DNA from: Gautieria morchelliformis
Taxonomy: Eukaryota; Basidiomycota; Agaricomycetes; Gomphales; Gomphaceae
Direction: 5' to 3'
NCBI GenBank assembly: GCA_015179125.1
Contig: WHVA01000216.1
Coordinates: 62,001 to 126,000, forward strand
DNA: 64,000 bases
Shown: positions 23,013-34,851 of the stretch, one piece after another
How the letters are laid out: the number at the start of each line of letters is the position of its first letter
Numbering within the stretch: position 1 is the first letter of the stretch
Notes under the pieces: model-generated
What the model was told of the DNA's origin: nothing
Database searches by the model: none
The model's input: only the letters and a program-made list of their open reading frames with translations
Program-made: the position numbers and the translations under genes

Positions 23013-25989
23013 ACTCACCGCGTTTTAGGGGTTCGTAATCGTGGTGGGAATTCTCACGAGTAGGTGAGATCTAGCGGGGTTATAGTGGGTGCTTGGGCTG
23101 TGATCAGTCGGGGTACTCGGATCATGAATATGGCGTGCCTTGCGTTCAGTTTAGATACCTTCATAGATGTTAGTCCTCGTTCGTAGGTCCAAACAATATA
23201 GGTATTCAGCATCATAACATGTGAGCTCATCACAGCCTGACCGACCCGCCTCCTCTGAGCACAAGTTTTTATGAACTTGTCAAATTGTGCCTGCACATAT
23301 CGTGTATTTGCGATGCTATTACCTACATCCATGTTTAAGCCTCGCAAGTAGTCCTAATCTGACTATACTTGAGCCCCTCGAAACCAGGCAGATGGGTGGA
23401 GATAAAAGTAGTTCCATTACTCTAATAGGTAGCACCTCAACGCGATGCGTCATAGCGACATCGCGTCCACACCGCCCCATAGAATTTTCTTTTCTACCTT
23501 AAGAGCCGTTCCACTGCCTTCCCCGCATCCTGAAAACATGCGGGTTGTTCACCACGACCCGAGCGACCCATATCCGAACCCACCGCCAACTCTGACGAAT
23601 TCGAAGTTGCGTAAGAAGTGGCATGTGATGGCTCTTGAGACTCGAGAAGCATTATGGCAGGAAGTTGAGGGTTTGACAACTGAACCAGAGAGGTACAACA
23701 TGAGCATAACCGCCTGATCCTGGACAAAACTGCAGATTTAGCAGTCGCTGAGATCAACGTGAGCCATGTGTACACGTGGTCTTGGGCTGTGTAACGACGC
23801 GCATATAGTCAACAGACCGAGTCCGAGAAACATGATGACATGGCACTTACACGGGCCCAAGTACCACCTCATGCACGGCGTGTGCTGCTTCACACCGCGC
23901 GACCCTGCGGTGGAGGCGCTGAGGAGGGTGAGTGGGAGCGCGTGGAAAGGCGGTGGATGTGTGCAGTGGACGGGGACGTCGATGGGGGAGAGCGGGAGGG
24001 GTGGGGAGGAGAAGAAATGCTGCGAGAGGTGGTATAAGAATTTTAACGGACTGCGCGAGTGGAATTTGAACGGCCTGCAACCACGACTGCTTCCCGCACA
24101 AGCAGCGGCAGCCCGCAGCCCCTGTGCTGTCCACGCTGTCGCCGCGGGCACATGCACCAGAATCACCTGGTAAGGCAGGGCTCCTGCAACTCTGATTGTG
24201 CATCCACAACCCAGCTCTGGACAGCCGCCTTCTCTCGTGCGTGTAGGCCCCGGTACACATCCCGCTGTGCAAACGGCACTGAACTCTTGTCCTTTCACGT
24301 GTATCAGCAACTATGACAGAACCATCAGAAATTATGTACCTTGGGCAGTGAGGCAGGGTGTGAATAGTCGAATGAGTATTTCGAGAGCAGGAGGAGATGG
24401 GGTTACAGGAAATGCACCGGATAACGCAACGAAAGGTGTGTTACCGCGCCAGTTAAGCTGTGCGCAGAGGGATGCAAGGTCTGTAGAGGAGGGCACTGAA
24501 GGGTTAAGACGGCACGTCCATGCACAGCTGGACACCCTAAGGACATGTCCGATTAAGCGATGAGCACAAGCGGCCTGCCGCAGAAGACATACCTGTAACA
24601 AGTGGCACTCTTCTGCAAATAGTCTGAAGGAGTCTTCCAGCACAGCCTGATTCTGGGTATACGCATCCCTTGTCAGTCTCATGGAATTTTTCCATATGGG
24701 TAGTCAAGTGAACTCACCGTGTCGTACGCGTGGAACCTCTCGACACCCTGTGGCCATCCGGCTTCGCGCTCCCACTCTGCAGGGTCCGGGATGCGGTGGA
24801 GACCGCGAGGATGGTAAAACACACATGAATAGTCGGACCAAAAGCAAATGGAAGAAGTGAGATCGGGGACAGAATCGTGCTCGCCTTCGTCCATTTCCAC
24901 GTCTAAGTCATCTTCATCCTCTTCATCCTCCCCAGCGTCAAGGCGGGCATGATATGAGCTCTGTGGGATGGGGTCCTGGAGATGCTCCGAAGCAGGCCCT
25001 GTCCTGAGGTTTTCTAGGTTGGAAATGAAGAGCGAATGTCAAAAATGGAGCTGACCACGTTGAATCGACCGGGGCATCTTCTTCACCAACATTGAGAGCA
25101 TTGATATGGGATAAAGAGCCAAATTTGCCTATATGGCGTTTGAGATGGTTAAGACATACTTATATGCACTGTTGGATTTACTCTTGTAATCGATCAAGAG
25201 GAGGTGAGGACAGAAGGTCGTGGAGCCCTGGGGGACGTCGGTATCAGTAAGAATGGCGGTGGTAGTCGCTGACATACATCTGGCGCAAGACCCTCTCTGA
25301 ATGACACGTTGGACCCGGCGGCGCACATGCACATGGCCCCACACATTCACGCGCCTGCGCCCTTCCCTGTGCCGTCGCCGCTCTCGCCATTCCCCCGCGC
25401 ACCGTGGTTCGTGAGGTGTGGTGTGCGCACGCGCTGTGGGGCATGAAAAGCAAAAAGCAGACATGTCCATGACCGTGATGTGCCCGCCCAGTGCTACTGG
25501 CCCACACGGGGCGAACGCATCACGGTCATGGTGGTGGTGGTGAGAGAGGAAGAACGAGTGTACTCTAATTACATAAGGTCGGGATCCGAAAGGACTTCAG
25601 AGAATTCTACTAGTACTAGTAGTGACTAATATATTGTTAAGTCGCTGCTCTCCAAATTTTTCCAAGTTCAGCCTGGGAACGAGCAATCATATGCCCTTGC
25701 ACACATGGCCGAAGTCTGATCGGGATCAAGCGTCGGACTGATTTAGCTGTACTATGACAGAATCCGACAACCGACGATGTGGGGTTACCCAGGGTACTCG
25801 TGATCCTATGTTGAAGATTGAGGACATGGGGTTGCAGAAGATTGAACCCAGCCCCAGGTATTTAGACGTCCGCGGCACCGACATCATCATAGATCATGAG
25901 TACCCACTAATGTCTAGGAGTTGGCGCTTCTATATCAGACTAGCCTACGTATTCCGACCACGATTACCAACCCCTAAAACGCGGTGACT
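23013..25989. mobile_element. TIR element of about 3 kb carrying a host gene fragment
   Basis: 23016-25986 (2971 bp) is bounded by inverted repeats of about 37 bp with few mismatches, beginning CACCGCGTTTTAGGGGTT. The 3-bp direct repeat ACT lies at 23013-23015 and 25987-25989. A 3-bp duplication fits the PIF/Harbinger or CACTA-like groups. No transposase was recognised. The interior from about 24169 to 25310 on the minus strand holds exons of a DML1/Misato-like gene. Confidence 0.55.
24169..25310 (-). pseudogene. DML1: DML1/Misato-like gene fragment with internal deletion
   Basis: DML1/Misato proteins are tubulin-related factors tied to mitochondrial inheritance. Phase-consistent exons on the minus strand read SNVSFREGLAPD (about 25278-25310), then GSTTFCPHLLLIDYKSKS, KFGSLSHINALN, an acidic stretch before FWSDYSCVFYHPRGLHRIPD, EDSFRLFAEECHLLQ (about 24598-24655), LCAQLNWRGNTPF (about 24450), and PFAQRDVYRGL (about 24250). 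These match the order of conserved DML1 blocks as I know the family. Missing are the N-terminal exon with the first tubulin-like strand and roughly 200-250 residues between the LLQ and LNWRG blocks. Some pieces sit in plausible GT-AG exons. Assignment is from family memory, not a search. Confidence 0.6.
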
Positions 25990-26469
25990 GTGTGGAGTCC
26001 AAACAGCTGACCAATAAGCCTTTCTTATGCGTTCTTGACCCCACTTCCATAGCTGGTAGCACGCAGTGATCATAGTCGCTCCAGTGCGCTGCAGTGGAGA
26101 ACGGCAAAGATACAGCAGTGGTTAGAACACTACCAGCGGTTCTGATACGTTGGCGACGATTGCCTCCTTAATCCCAGACCTAGAGTACTCGGTTTTAGGA
26201 ATAATCAATAGTATAAAGATGGGCGCATGGGTGGTTGTGGGGGTGTTCACGTTTTACGTAATCCTGACTAAGACGCAAACAAACCACGCATCCTGACTAA
26301 GATGCTGCGCATGACGCGCATTCTCTCCCTCTGCCATCATCCTCCCACCGTCCTCCCAGCGTGCTTCTTTCACATCTATTTCTGTCTCAGGTATGTTCTC
26401 ACCTCCTGGATCAATTGACTGACCCTGATGAGGCATGCAGAAGCTTTTAATTCACTGGTGTGTCTCTCA

Positions 26470-27060
26470 TTTAATTTTCGCTTTTTTAGCTCATTTTTGG
26501 CCCCTTTTTAAGCCAGATTATACCTCTCAGCTCCTCTTCACTCTACCTGTGGGTGTCTGCCTGCATTCTGGTGAGCATCCTGGCCCAATTTTCGCTTTTT
26601 TGGATGGTTTGCTCATGCCAACAGCTCTGCAGTGCCTTGGGTATGTTTTTCTCTTTTATTTTCGCTTTTTAAGGCTTATTTTGGCCTATCTTATGCCAGA
26701 TCTACCCTCTCAGCCTCATATCTCTTAGGTATGATTTCATGCTCAGAGCAATTTCCCTTTTCTGTGTTAATTTCGCTTTTTTGCCCCATTTTCCCCCCTT
26801 TTCAGGCCAGATTACACCTCTCAGCTCCTCTTCACTCTACCTGTGGGTGTCTGTCTGCATTCTGGTGAGCATCCTGCCCTTATTTTTGCTTTTTTGGGTG
26901 GTTTGCTCATGCTAGCAGCTCTGCAGTGCCTTGGGTATGTTTTTTCTCTTTTGATTTTGCTTTTTAAAGTTTATTTGGCTTTTTTCAAGCTTACTCAGGT
27001 ATGTTCCTATTCTCATAGCAATTTTCCTTTTTGGCACCAATTTTGGGTTTGACCTTAACT
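26470..27060. repeat. Tandem duplication, about 294-bp unit
   Basis: Two imperfect copies, with equivalent points at 26512 and 26806, lie in the 5' non-coding part of the Helitron. They are rich in T tracts. Confidence 0.75.
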
Positions 27061-27224
27061 GATCAGTTTGCTATTTCTTTCGGTCCCAGCTATTCAGTAG
27101 GTTTTGCCATTTGTATGTTGTATTTTCAAGCTAATGTTGACTTGGCCATTAGTTTCCCTCCTTGGTTTTTGCTGGGCTCTGTGTGGTGCTAATCTCTCTG
27201 TCCTGCCTAGAGTGATTGAGGTGG

Positions 27225-27540
27225 TTGGTTGGTTGGATTGTGCACTGGAAGCTTGCATTGCAGTTTGATTCTGGCCAGAGTTGCAACTCCAGTGTGGTCT
27301 GTGGACTAGGATTGGTTTGGTGGTGCACATTGGATTCAGGTGGATTGACCACCTCACTGGTATCTGTGGTGGATTTGTTTGGTTGGGTGGTCGGTTGGTT
27401 GGATTGTGCACTGGGAGCTTGCATTGCAGTTTGATTCCAGCCAGAGTTATAACTCTGATAGCCAGTGTGGTCTGTGAACTGGGATTGGTTTGGTGGCACA
27501 CATTGGGTTTAGACGGTTTAGGTGGACATTGACTGCCTCC
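27225..27540. repeat. Tandem duplication, about 166-bp unit
   Basis: Two copies begin around GGATTGTGCACTGG (27235 and 27401). They lie just upstream of the Helitron coding region. Confidence 0.75.
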
Positions 27541-27600
27541 CTGGTATCCCCTATTGTTGGTCGTGAGCTACAGTCATTGTGAAAATGTGAGTATCCTTTA

Positions 27601-27627
27601 TATTATATATATATATATATATATATT
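27601..27627. repeat. AT dinucleotide microsatellite
   Basis: A run of alternating TA immediately upstream of the Helitron reading frame. Confidence 0.9.
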
Positions 27628-27661
27628 GGCTTGATTTGAAACTGACTGTAATTCAAGGGAG

Positions 27662-30600
27662 CCCTCTACACCAGAGCGTGATAGGCAGGAGGAGCGTGCT
27701 CTCGAGCGTCAGCAGCGGTTGCCAATGACGTCCCCTTCTGTGCGTCGTCGGGATAGGGTTCTCGCTGCAGCTCAAGAACGTCTTTGAAATCCTGACCCTC
27801 CACCTCCTCAGACATTTCCTCGACCTCTACTCCCTCAGGACAATGCAATTCCTTGGCCTCCTGTGGCTGGACCTTCAAATGCCATTCCACCTGATCTAAG
27901 TCCTTGGGATGCTGTACGTGCCATACAGGAACAGTTAGCTGATATGCCTCTGGCACCTGTGCGTCAGAGACATCCCCTGTTAGCACCCCACCTGTTCCTG
28001 TAGGCTCTGCAGCAGTAGCGGCATTGCAGGCCCAGGCTGCTAATGCCCATATAGCACCTCCTCCTCCTGTCCCTGTAGGCTCTGCAGCGGTAGCTGCGTT
28101 GTGGGCCCAGGCTGCTAATATCAATCCTAGACCTCTGGCACAACAGAGACAGGGACGACGGCATGCACGGCACCCTGAACCTCTCCCAGATCAAAGGCCA
28201 CTCCAGCAGCAGCCTGCACCACAACAACCGGTGCCTCTGCCTCCAGGGCCCCCTGTGCCTCCACAGCCTCTGCATCCACCTGCTCCTCCTCAGCCCCCTC
28301 CAGTTCCACTGCCTCCACCAATGCCTTTAAGGAACCTTCCACTAGCACGTCGCCCTTTGATTGAACAACAGATTGCACCTCATGACCTTGGTGCTATGGA
28401 TAACAAATGTCCAAAATGTAAAGCATGGCATTGGAAGGCAGAGCGTCTGACCAAGTCTACTATTGCCGAGCCCAAATTTGGTATATGCTGTTCAAAGGGC
28501 CAGATACACCTTGAATTGTTGATGGAACCTCCAGAACCATTAAAGACTCTTTTGGCCAGCCAAGACAGGCGTGGCAAACAGTTTAGGGAAAAGATTCGGA
28601 ACTATAATGCTGCACTGGCATTTGTCTCTGTGGGAGTGAACATAGATCACAAGGTCGTGAGTAGACCTGGGCCATATGTCTTCAAAATTCAGGGAGGCCT
28701 CTATCATATTCATGGCGCTATTCTTCCTGCTGAGGGTCAGGATAGGAAACCCAGCTATGCGCAGCTCTACTTTTATGATCCAGCAGAGGCTTTGCGGCGT
28801 AGGGAGGTCAATAACAGATTTGATCCTTTGGATTCAGATGTTTTAAGTGACCTCCAGGAAATGATGCAGGCTCACAATCCATTGGTTCCCATCTATCAGC
28901 AGGCGATGGAAAGGCTTAGGAACCAGCCAGATAGGTTGAATGTGGAGGCCAGACTCACCTATAGAGCACATACAGACCAGAGAAGATATAATATTCCTAC
29001 AGCAGATGAGATTGCCATTGTGCTCCCTGGAGAAGGTGTGCCTGGAGACACTAGAGACATTGTCATTCAGCTTAGAGGTGGAGAACTGCAACGAATTCAG
29101 GCCGAGCATGCTTTGTATGCGCCACTACACTATGTCCTTCTCTTTCCCAGAGGTGAATCAGGCTGGGATTGGGACATTCCAAGGATAGGCCAAGCTCTTC
29201 CACAACAAGGCCAGGAGGAGGAGGGGGAGGACCCTTCAAGTGACAGGTGTGTGACCATGTCAAAATACTATTGTTATCATCTTTTTCCAAGGGAGGGTGA
29301 AGCTGAAACTCTCTTCCTGGCTGGCAAGCTCTTTCAGCAATACATTGTGGATGCTTGGGCAGCGACTGAACAGCAGAAGCTAAATTGGATCAAATACCAT
29401 CAACATGAGCTGCGAGCTGAGGTCTACAATCAGATGATTGATACATTTGGACCTGAGGACAATCAGCCCAATCCAGCTAACTTGGGAAAAAAGGTCATCT
29501 TGCCTGCTACATTTACTGGGAGCGCCAGGGATATGAACGAGAATTTTCAAAATTCAATGGCGATCACTAGGAAGCATGGTCCAGCAGATATCTTTGTGAC
29601 AATGACAGCAAACCCCCAGTGGAAGGAAATCAAAGATGCTCTCAAGCCAGGCCAGACTCCCAGTGATCGTCCTGACTTGGTTGCAAGGGTTTTTCATCTC
29701 AAGAAGGAGCATTTGATCAAACGTATCATGAAGGATGGTATCCTTGGTCGCGCAGTTGCACATGTCCATGTGATCGAATTCCAGAAGCGGGGGCTCCCTC
29801 ATATGCACCTTCTTATATGGTTTAAAGAGGAGGATAAGATCAGGACACCGGAAGCTGTGGATGCTTTGGTTTGGGCTGTGTTTCCTGATCAGCAAGAGCA
29901 TCCAAGGCTCTACAAATTAGTTTGTGATCTAATGACTCATGGCCCCTGTGGACAAGCGCGTCCTGGGCTTCTTGCATGACAGAGGGCAAGTGTTCTAAAC
30001 ATTTCCCAAAGGAATTTCGTGAGGTGACATCTGTCACTGAAGATGGCTATCCACAGTATCGCGTCCTAATGATGGCAGACAGCATAATGTCAGAGGCAAC
30101 ATCATGGACAACCGCGACGTGGTTCCTTATTGTCCCACCCTCCTCTTGGAATTTGAATGCCATATTAATGTGGAACCCACTTTCAATGTGCGCTCTATCA
30201 AGTACATTCACAAGTATATGTACAAGGGGCCCGACAGGACCACAATGGCCATTAATAAGGAGAGGGATGAGGTTAAACAGTACCTCGATGCACGCTATGT
30301 CAGCTCACATGAAGGTGCTTGGAGACTGCTGGAATATAAAATGCATGTTCAGGTCCCTGCTGTTATGGCACTTCCAGTCCATTTGCCAGGCCAGCACAAT
30401 GTGATATTTGATCCTCATATGGATCCAGGCATGGCTTTGCAGAGGGCAGAGGGTGCTAAGACCATGCTCATGGCCTATTTTGAAGCCAATCACAGATATC
30501 CTGAGGCACGTGAACGACTCTATGTGGAATTTCCTGAGCACTATGTCTGGGAGAAGTCACCCAAGCGGTGGAAACCTCGCCAGCAGGGTTTCAGTCTCGG

Positions 30601-32532
30601 TCGCCTTCATTTTGCAAGTCCAGCCTCTGGAGAGCGCTTTTACTTGCGAACCCTCCTTACAGTTGTCAGAGGAGCAACGTCATTTGAGGAGCTTAGATCA
30701 TTTGATGGTGTCCTTTGTCCTACTTACAAGGCTGCATGCCTGGCAAGGGGCCTGTTAGAAGATGATTCGGAGTGGACACAGTGTCTTCAGGAGGCTGCAC
30801 ATATACAAACAGGTTTCCAGCTCAGGAGGTTATTTGTCACTATTCTCCTTCGGTGTAACCCTGCTCAGCCTGCTCAAATCTGGGAGGAGTTTCGAGAGTG
30901 TATTTGTGATGACCTGGAGCATCAGCTTCAAAATAGGCATGGCATTCACCATCCTACCAATGATCAAATCTATGACTTTGGTCTCTTTCTCATTGACAAG
31001 ATCATACGTCAGGGGGGGAAGTCTCTGGATGAGTTCCCAGATATGCCACAGATAATGGGGCACTGGGAGGGATTGGTAGGGAACCGTTGGATAGCTGAGC
31101 AGTGGGACTATGACCCAGCTACAGAGCTGGAAAAAGCTGCCACCAATATTGACAAGCTTAATGCAGAACAGAGGCGTGTCCATGATGAGATCCTCCATTC
31201 AGCCATAAATGGAGAGGGTCTTCTGTTCTTTGTCAATGGCCCTGGTGGTACAGGCAAAACCTTTACCTGGAATACCCTGGCTCATTCTATCAGAGGAAGG
31301 GGTCTTATTGTCCTATGCATTGCATCTTCAGGAATTGCAGCATTGCTTCTGATTGGGGGCAGAACATCACATGCTATGCTCAAGATACCAATTCTGATTC
31401 ATGAGGGTTCTCTATGTGACATCAAAAGAGGCTCACCACTGGCAGAACTTCTCAAGCAGGTCCATTTGATCATATGGGATGAGGTGCCTATGCAGCATCG
31501 TCATGTAGTTGAAGCTGTCGACAGAACCTGCAGGGATGTCCTAGAGCGTCCAGATCGTCCATTCGGTGGTATTACTGTGGCTTGGGGTGGAGATTTCCAG
31601 CAAACTCTGCCTGTCGTTCCTCGAGGTAACAAGGAGGAGATTGTGGGTGCTTCTATCCAAAGATCTCCTTTGTGGCATCATGTCAAGGTCCTCCATCTTA
31701 CTCAAAATATGCGGGTCGACCCTCATGATCCCCAGAGTGAACAATTTGCTCAGTGGCTCTCTGATGTTGGTCAGGGAAAGGATCTCCCTTTGGACAATTC
31801 ATTGACACTTCCTCAGCACATGATCTGTGGACCACAGGTCTCAGATCTCATTGCAGCTATCTATCCTAACATTGGTACTGGGGAGGCACTCCAAGACAAA
31901 TACTTTTTGGAACGTGCCATCCTTTGCCCTCGCAATATGGAAATGGATGGATTAATGCTGAGGTGCTCAATGTATTCCCTGGGGATGAGTGTCTCTATCC
32001 CAGTGCAGACTCAGTCAAAGGAAATGAAGATGGCAATGTGTATCCTGTGGAGTATCTCAACTCACTCAACATGGGTGGGCTTCCTCCATCTCAACTCAGG
32101 CTTAAACCTGGAGTGGTACTCATGCTTCTTCGGAATATGGACATTGGTCGTGGACTCTGCAATGGCACAAGGTTGCGTCTCATCAATATGACCAACAGGG
32201 TACTCTTTGTGAGGATCATTTCAGGACCATTTGCAGGAGAGACTGCATTTATCCCTAGTATGACAGTGACACCCACCTCAGACCAATTGCCATTTGAGCT
32301 CCAGCGTCGCCAGTTTCCTGTCAGGCTGGCCTTTGCCATGACTATCAACAAGTCTCAAGGGAAGTCTCTTGGCACGGTAGGCATAGACTTGCGATACGTG
32401 GTATTTTCACATGGACAGTTGTATGTTGCAGTGTCAAGAGGCACTAATTGGAACAGAGTCCATATTCTTTTAGGGGAGGGGAACAAAACTTCTAATATTG
32501 TATACAAAGAAGTGTTGCTGAAGCCTGATTAA
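27662..32532 (+). pseudogene. Helitron Rep/helicase gene, frameshifted
   Basis: The proline-rich N-terminus (27662 on) has an in-frame TGA and a shift near 27980. The Rep region 28024-29979 contains the Helitron N-terminal motif FVTMTANPQW and the HUH motif GLPHMHLLIWF. Shifts near 29975 and 30062 lead to the frame starting at about 30066, with the Tyr motif YIHKYMYKG. The helicase shows Walker A GPGGTGKTF (about 31240), IIWDEVPM, GGDFQQTLPV and QNMR. A further shift near 31940 leads to the C-terminal motifs AFAMTINKSQGKS and LYVAVSR, ending at 32532. At least one stop and four shifts make this copy inactive, though the domains remain clear. Confidence 0.9.
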
Positions 32533-32660
32533 ATATGTATTTCCATTTGTATTTAATGTATGTAGTTTCATTTCACCAAATAATTCTTTGATTCTATTAA
32601 CTACCCATGTGCAATGTTAACCCTAAATAACCCGGTGCGAAGCACAGGTCTATTGGCTAG

Positions 32661-34166
32661 TATATCAGATATATCAGAATTGATATATTTGATGACTCAG
32701 GGAGTGGGGACTCTTTGTGCACCCCTGTGCACAGTATATGCGCGAGCTGACTAAGCTCTGTGGGGCGAGTGCGTCACTGATTGATGTAGGTCACGTGACC
32801 GAGTCGAGGAAGAAACAGGTGAGAACAGCGGAACAAGGGGTCCGAAGCTTTCGCTTTTGGAACAGTATAGTGTAGCCAGTTATAGTAGACTCTCAACAAA
32901 GAATTAGAGAAATCTATCAAGAACCAAGCTCTGTAGCTATCAAACAAGTCTACAGTTACTTCAGGAGGTGAAACAGTGAATCATGGATATTTCTGGATGA
33001 TATTCTGGATGATTTGTTCGTAAATTTATGGTAGCTACTTATACTAAAATATAGTGACTACCAGTGTTCAAGATAGTGATAGAATGGGTCAGGATAGTGT
33101 GGAAATGCTCCACAGGCTGCATACAGCTGTGGGGCAGGAACAATGATGGGGATACTTGTCCTACTGACAAGTATCTAAGCTGGGACCTTGGAGCAATGTA
33201 CAAAGCCCCTTTCAACATGTAATACAGCTCGTAATCAGTGGAGCTGGTCAGGGGAATAGAATAGAATAGAAAACTTGTGTGTCCTGTGCTGTGTGCCTAC
33301 AGCAGCCTTGGCAAGGCATTTGCCATCTCTGTACCTCTCTCCTGAGGTAGCTATTCAGTATGTCCATAGATAGGACTGTATACTGTAATCTCCATCGTGT
33401 CCGATGTCCCTGTATGGGACTATTAGTCCCATAGCAATATTTCTTCTGACCAGGGCCCAGGTGCCTGCTTTCCAGGGCAGGCACTGTTACTGGTGCATGG
33501 ATTATTTCTCCCAGATGTTAGCTCAAATAGACGATTGTATAGACCTTAGAATAATGTTTGATATAGCTATCCATTTATTCTAACACTCGGGAGCACAGTG
33601 TACCGCAACGCTATCAGCCTTGCGGTTATCGTGACTTCTGCTAGACGCATCTACGGACCCGCAGATGGAACTGAGCGAAATTCCAAAGGGTGAATAGGTA
33701 TCGGGCAGAACACAAGCATGGCGGGCACGTAGCTCATCCCCCACCACTGTCATACCCACAGCTCCCCACCTTTGTGTCCCCACCACCGCTCTCAATACCT
33801 GCGAGATAGTAACCTGTACTCTGGTGACATGCACACAATCGGCGGGCCTGGGGCCAACCGTGCGCCACACAATGGCGCTAACAAAACAGTATGGAAGCTC
33901 ACCTTTGTATATCACCTCTGTTTTGCCCCCGATTAATGGCACTGGATGGATGCCTCGACAAGAACACGGCTGTATATGCAGCCTGGACAGGAGGAAGTAA
34001 AGACAGTTGTTAATTCCCAGTGGCAGCAGATAGTCACTGTTGAAAGTATTGAAGAACACAATATTAACATACTAATTACAACAAACACGAACCCATATCA
34101 CAACTGATACATCGATAGCCCCTCTTGGAGCATATACATTACGGCACTAGCACCCGAGACCACCGG
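32661..34166. other. Intergenic region, nothing recognised
   Basis: A 159-codon minus frame (33580-34059) has no recognisable domain. The stretch 33930-33990 resembles 12500-12560, upstream of the NACHT-ankyrin gene. 32690-33580 looks like it could be a solo LTR, but I could not find its ends. Confidence 0.5.
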
Positions 34167-34664
34167 TGTCAGGGGACACCCTGTTTTCCATTTCCAGTTC
34201 CGACACCACACCCAGTTCCGACTCCATTTCCGACTCCGCTTCCGGTTCCGACACCACACCCAGTTCCGACTCCATCTCCGCATCCGCTTTCGGGAACAAT
34301 TCCGCTTCTGGGAGAACTTCCACCAGTTCCGTTCGCCTTGCCAGTTCCACTCCAATTTCCGACTTCCGCCCCGGAACAGTGTCGGAAATCAAGCGACTCG
34401 CATAATAGGTGGCATCAAGGGTCGATCAAGGGTCAGGGGGATGCAGGGTTGATGGCGGGTGCCAAGCGTTGTCCCTGGCTGCGCAGCGTAGTATAATACG
34501 GGCTCGCTGACATTGGGGGTCCTTAGACTTTTCTCTTTGGATTTCCCCTTGTCAGGTGAGAACCCCCTCTCTTGTATGCTCTGTTCATTTATACATACTT
34601 TGGATTTCCCCTTGTCAGTTGTGTGGTAGTGTGATCTCCACAACTAGCCAGGGTTGCCCTTACA
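34167..34664 (+). repeat. 5' LTR of plus gypsy copy
   Basis: 498 bp, TG...CA. The U3 part is longer than in the other LTRs through extra short repeats containing TTCCGAC. A CTTTGGATTTCCCCTTGTCAG string occurs twice in the 3' half of the LTR. Confidence 0.9.
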
Positions 34665-34851
34665 GCAGAAAAGTCTCTCCCATAGAGGACCGGCGGTCGT
34701 ACTGCGTGTCGCAGCCGCCATAGGTGCGTTCGGAATCGGAGACAGCGACTCGGAGATCGCAACCTCTTCCGCACACACAGCGTACGACAGCCCTTCTTCT
34801 TACGTCGAGCTCCCAACCCCGGAAATCCCGTCCCACATTTCTCCTTCCGAC

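Larger units (their letters stand above)
26205..32660 (+). mobile_element. Helitron (rolling-circle transposon), decayed
   Basis: The coding part has a HUH Rep domain joined to a PIF1-type helicase, diagnostic of Helitrons. The 3' end is convincing: a short hairpin CCGGTGC-gaa-GCACAGG (32632-32648, one mismatch) stands 8 bp before CTAG at 32657-32660, followed by T. The best 5' end is TCAATAGTATAAAG at 26205, preceded by A, which gives the expected insertion between A and T. The 5' end is less sure. Confidence 0.8.

Noticed and set aside
23738-24310. 190-codon minus-strand ORF inside the TIR element
   Set aside because: Composition-driven open frame; the DML1-like exons run through the same DNA in other frames with better support.
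32690-33580. Possible solo LTR after the Helitron
   Set aside because: Sequence texture is LTR-like, but no convincing TG...CA ends with a target duplication could be found.
33580-34059. 159-codon minus-strand ORF before the chromovirus
   Set aside because: No domain recognised and no splice or neighbour support.
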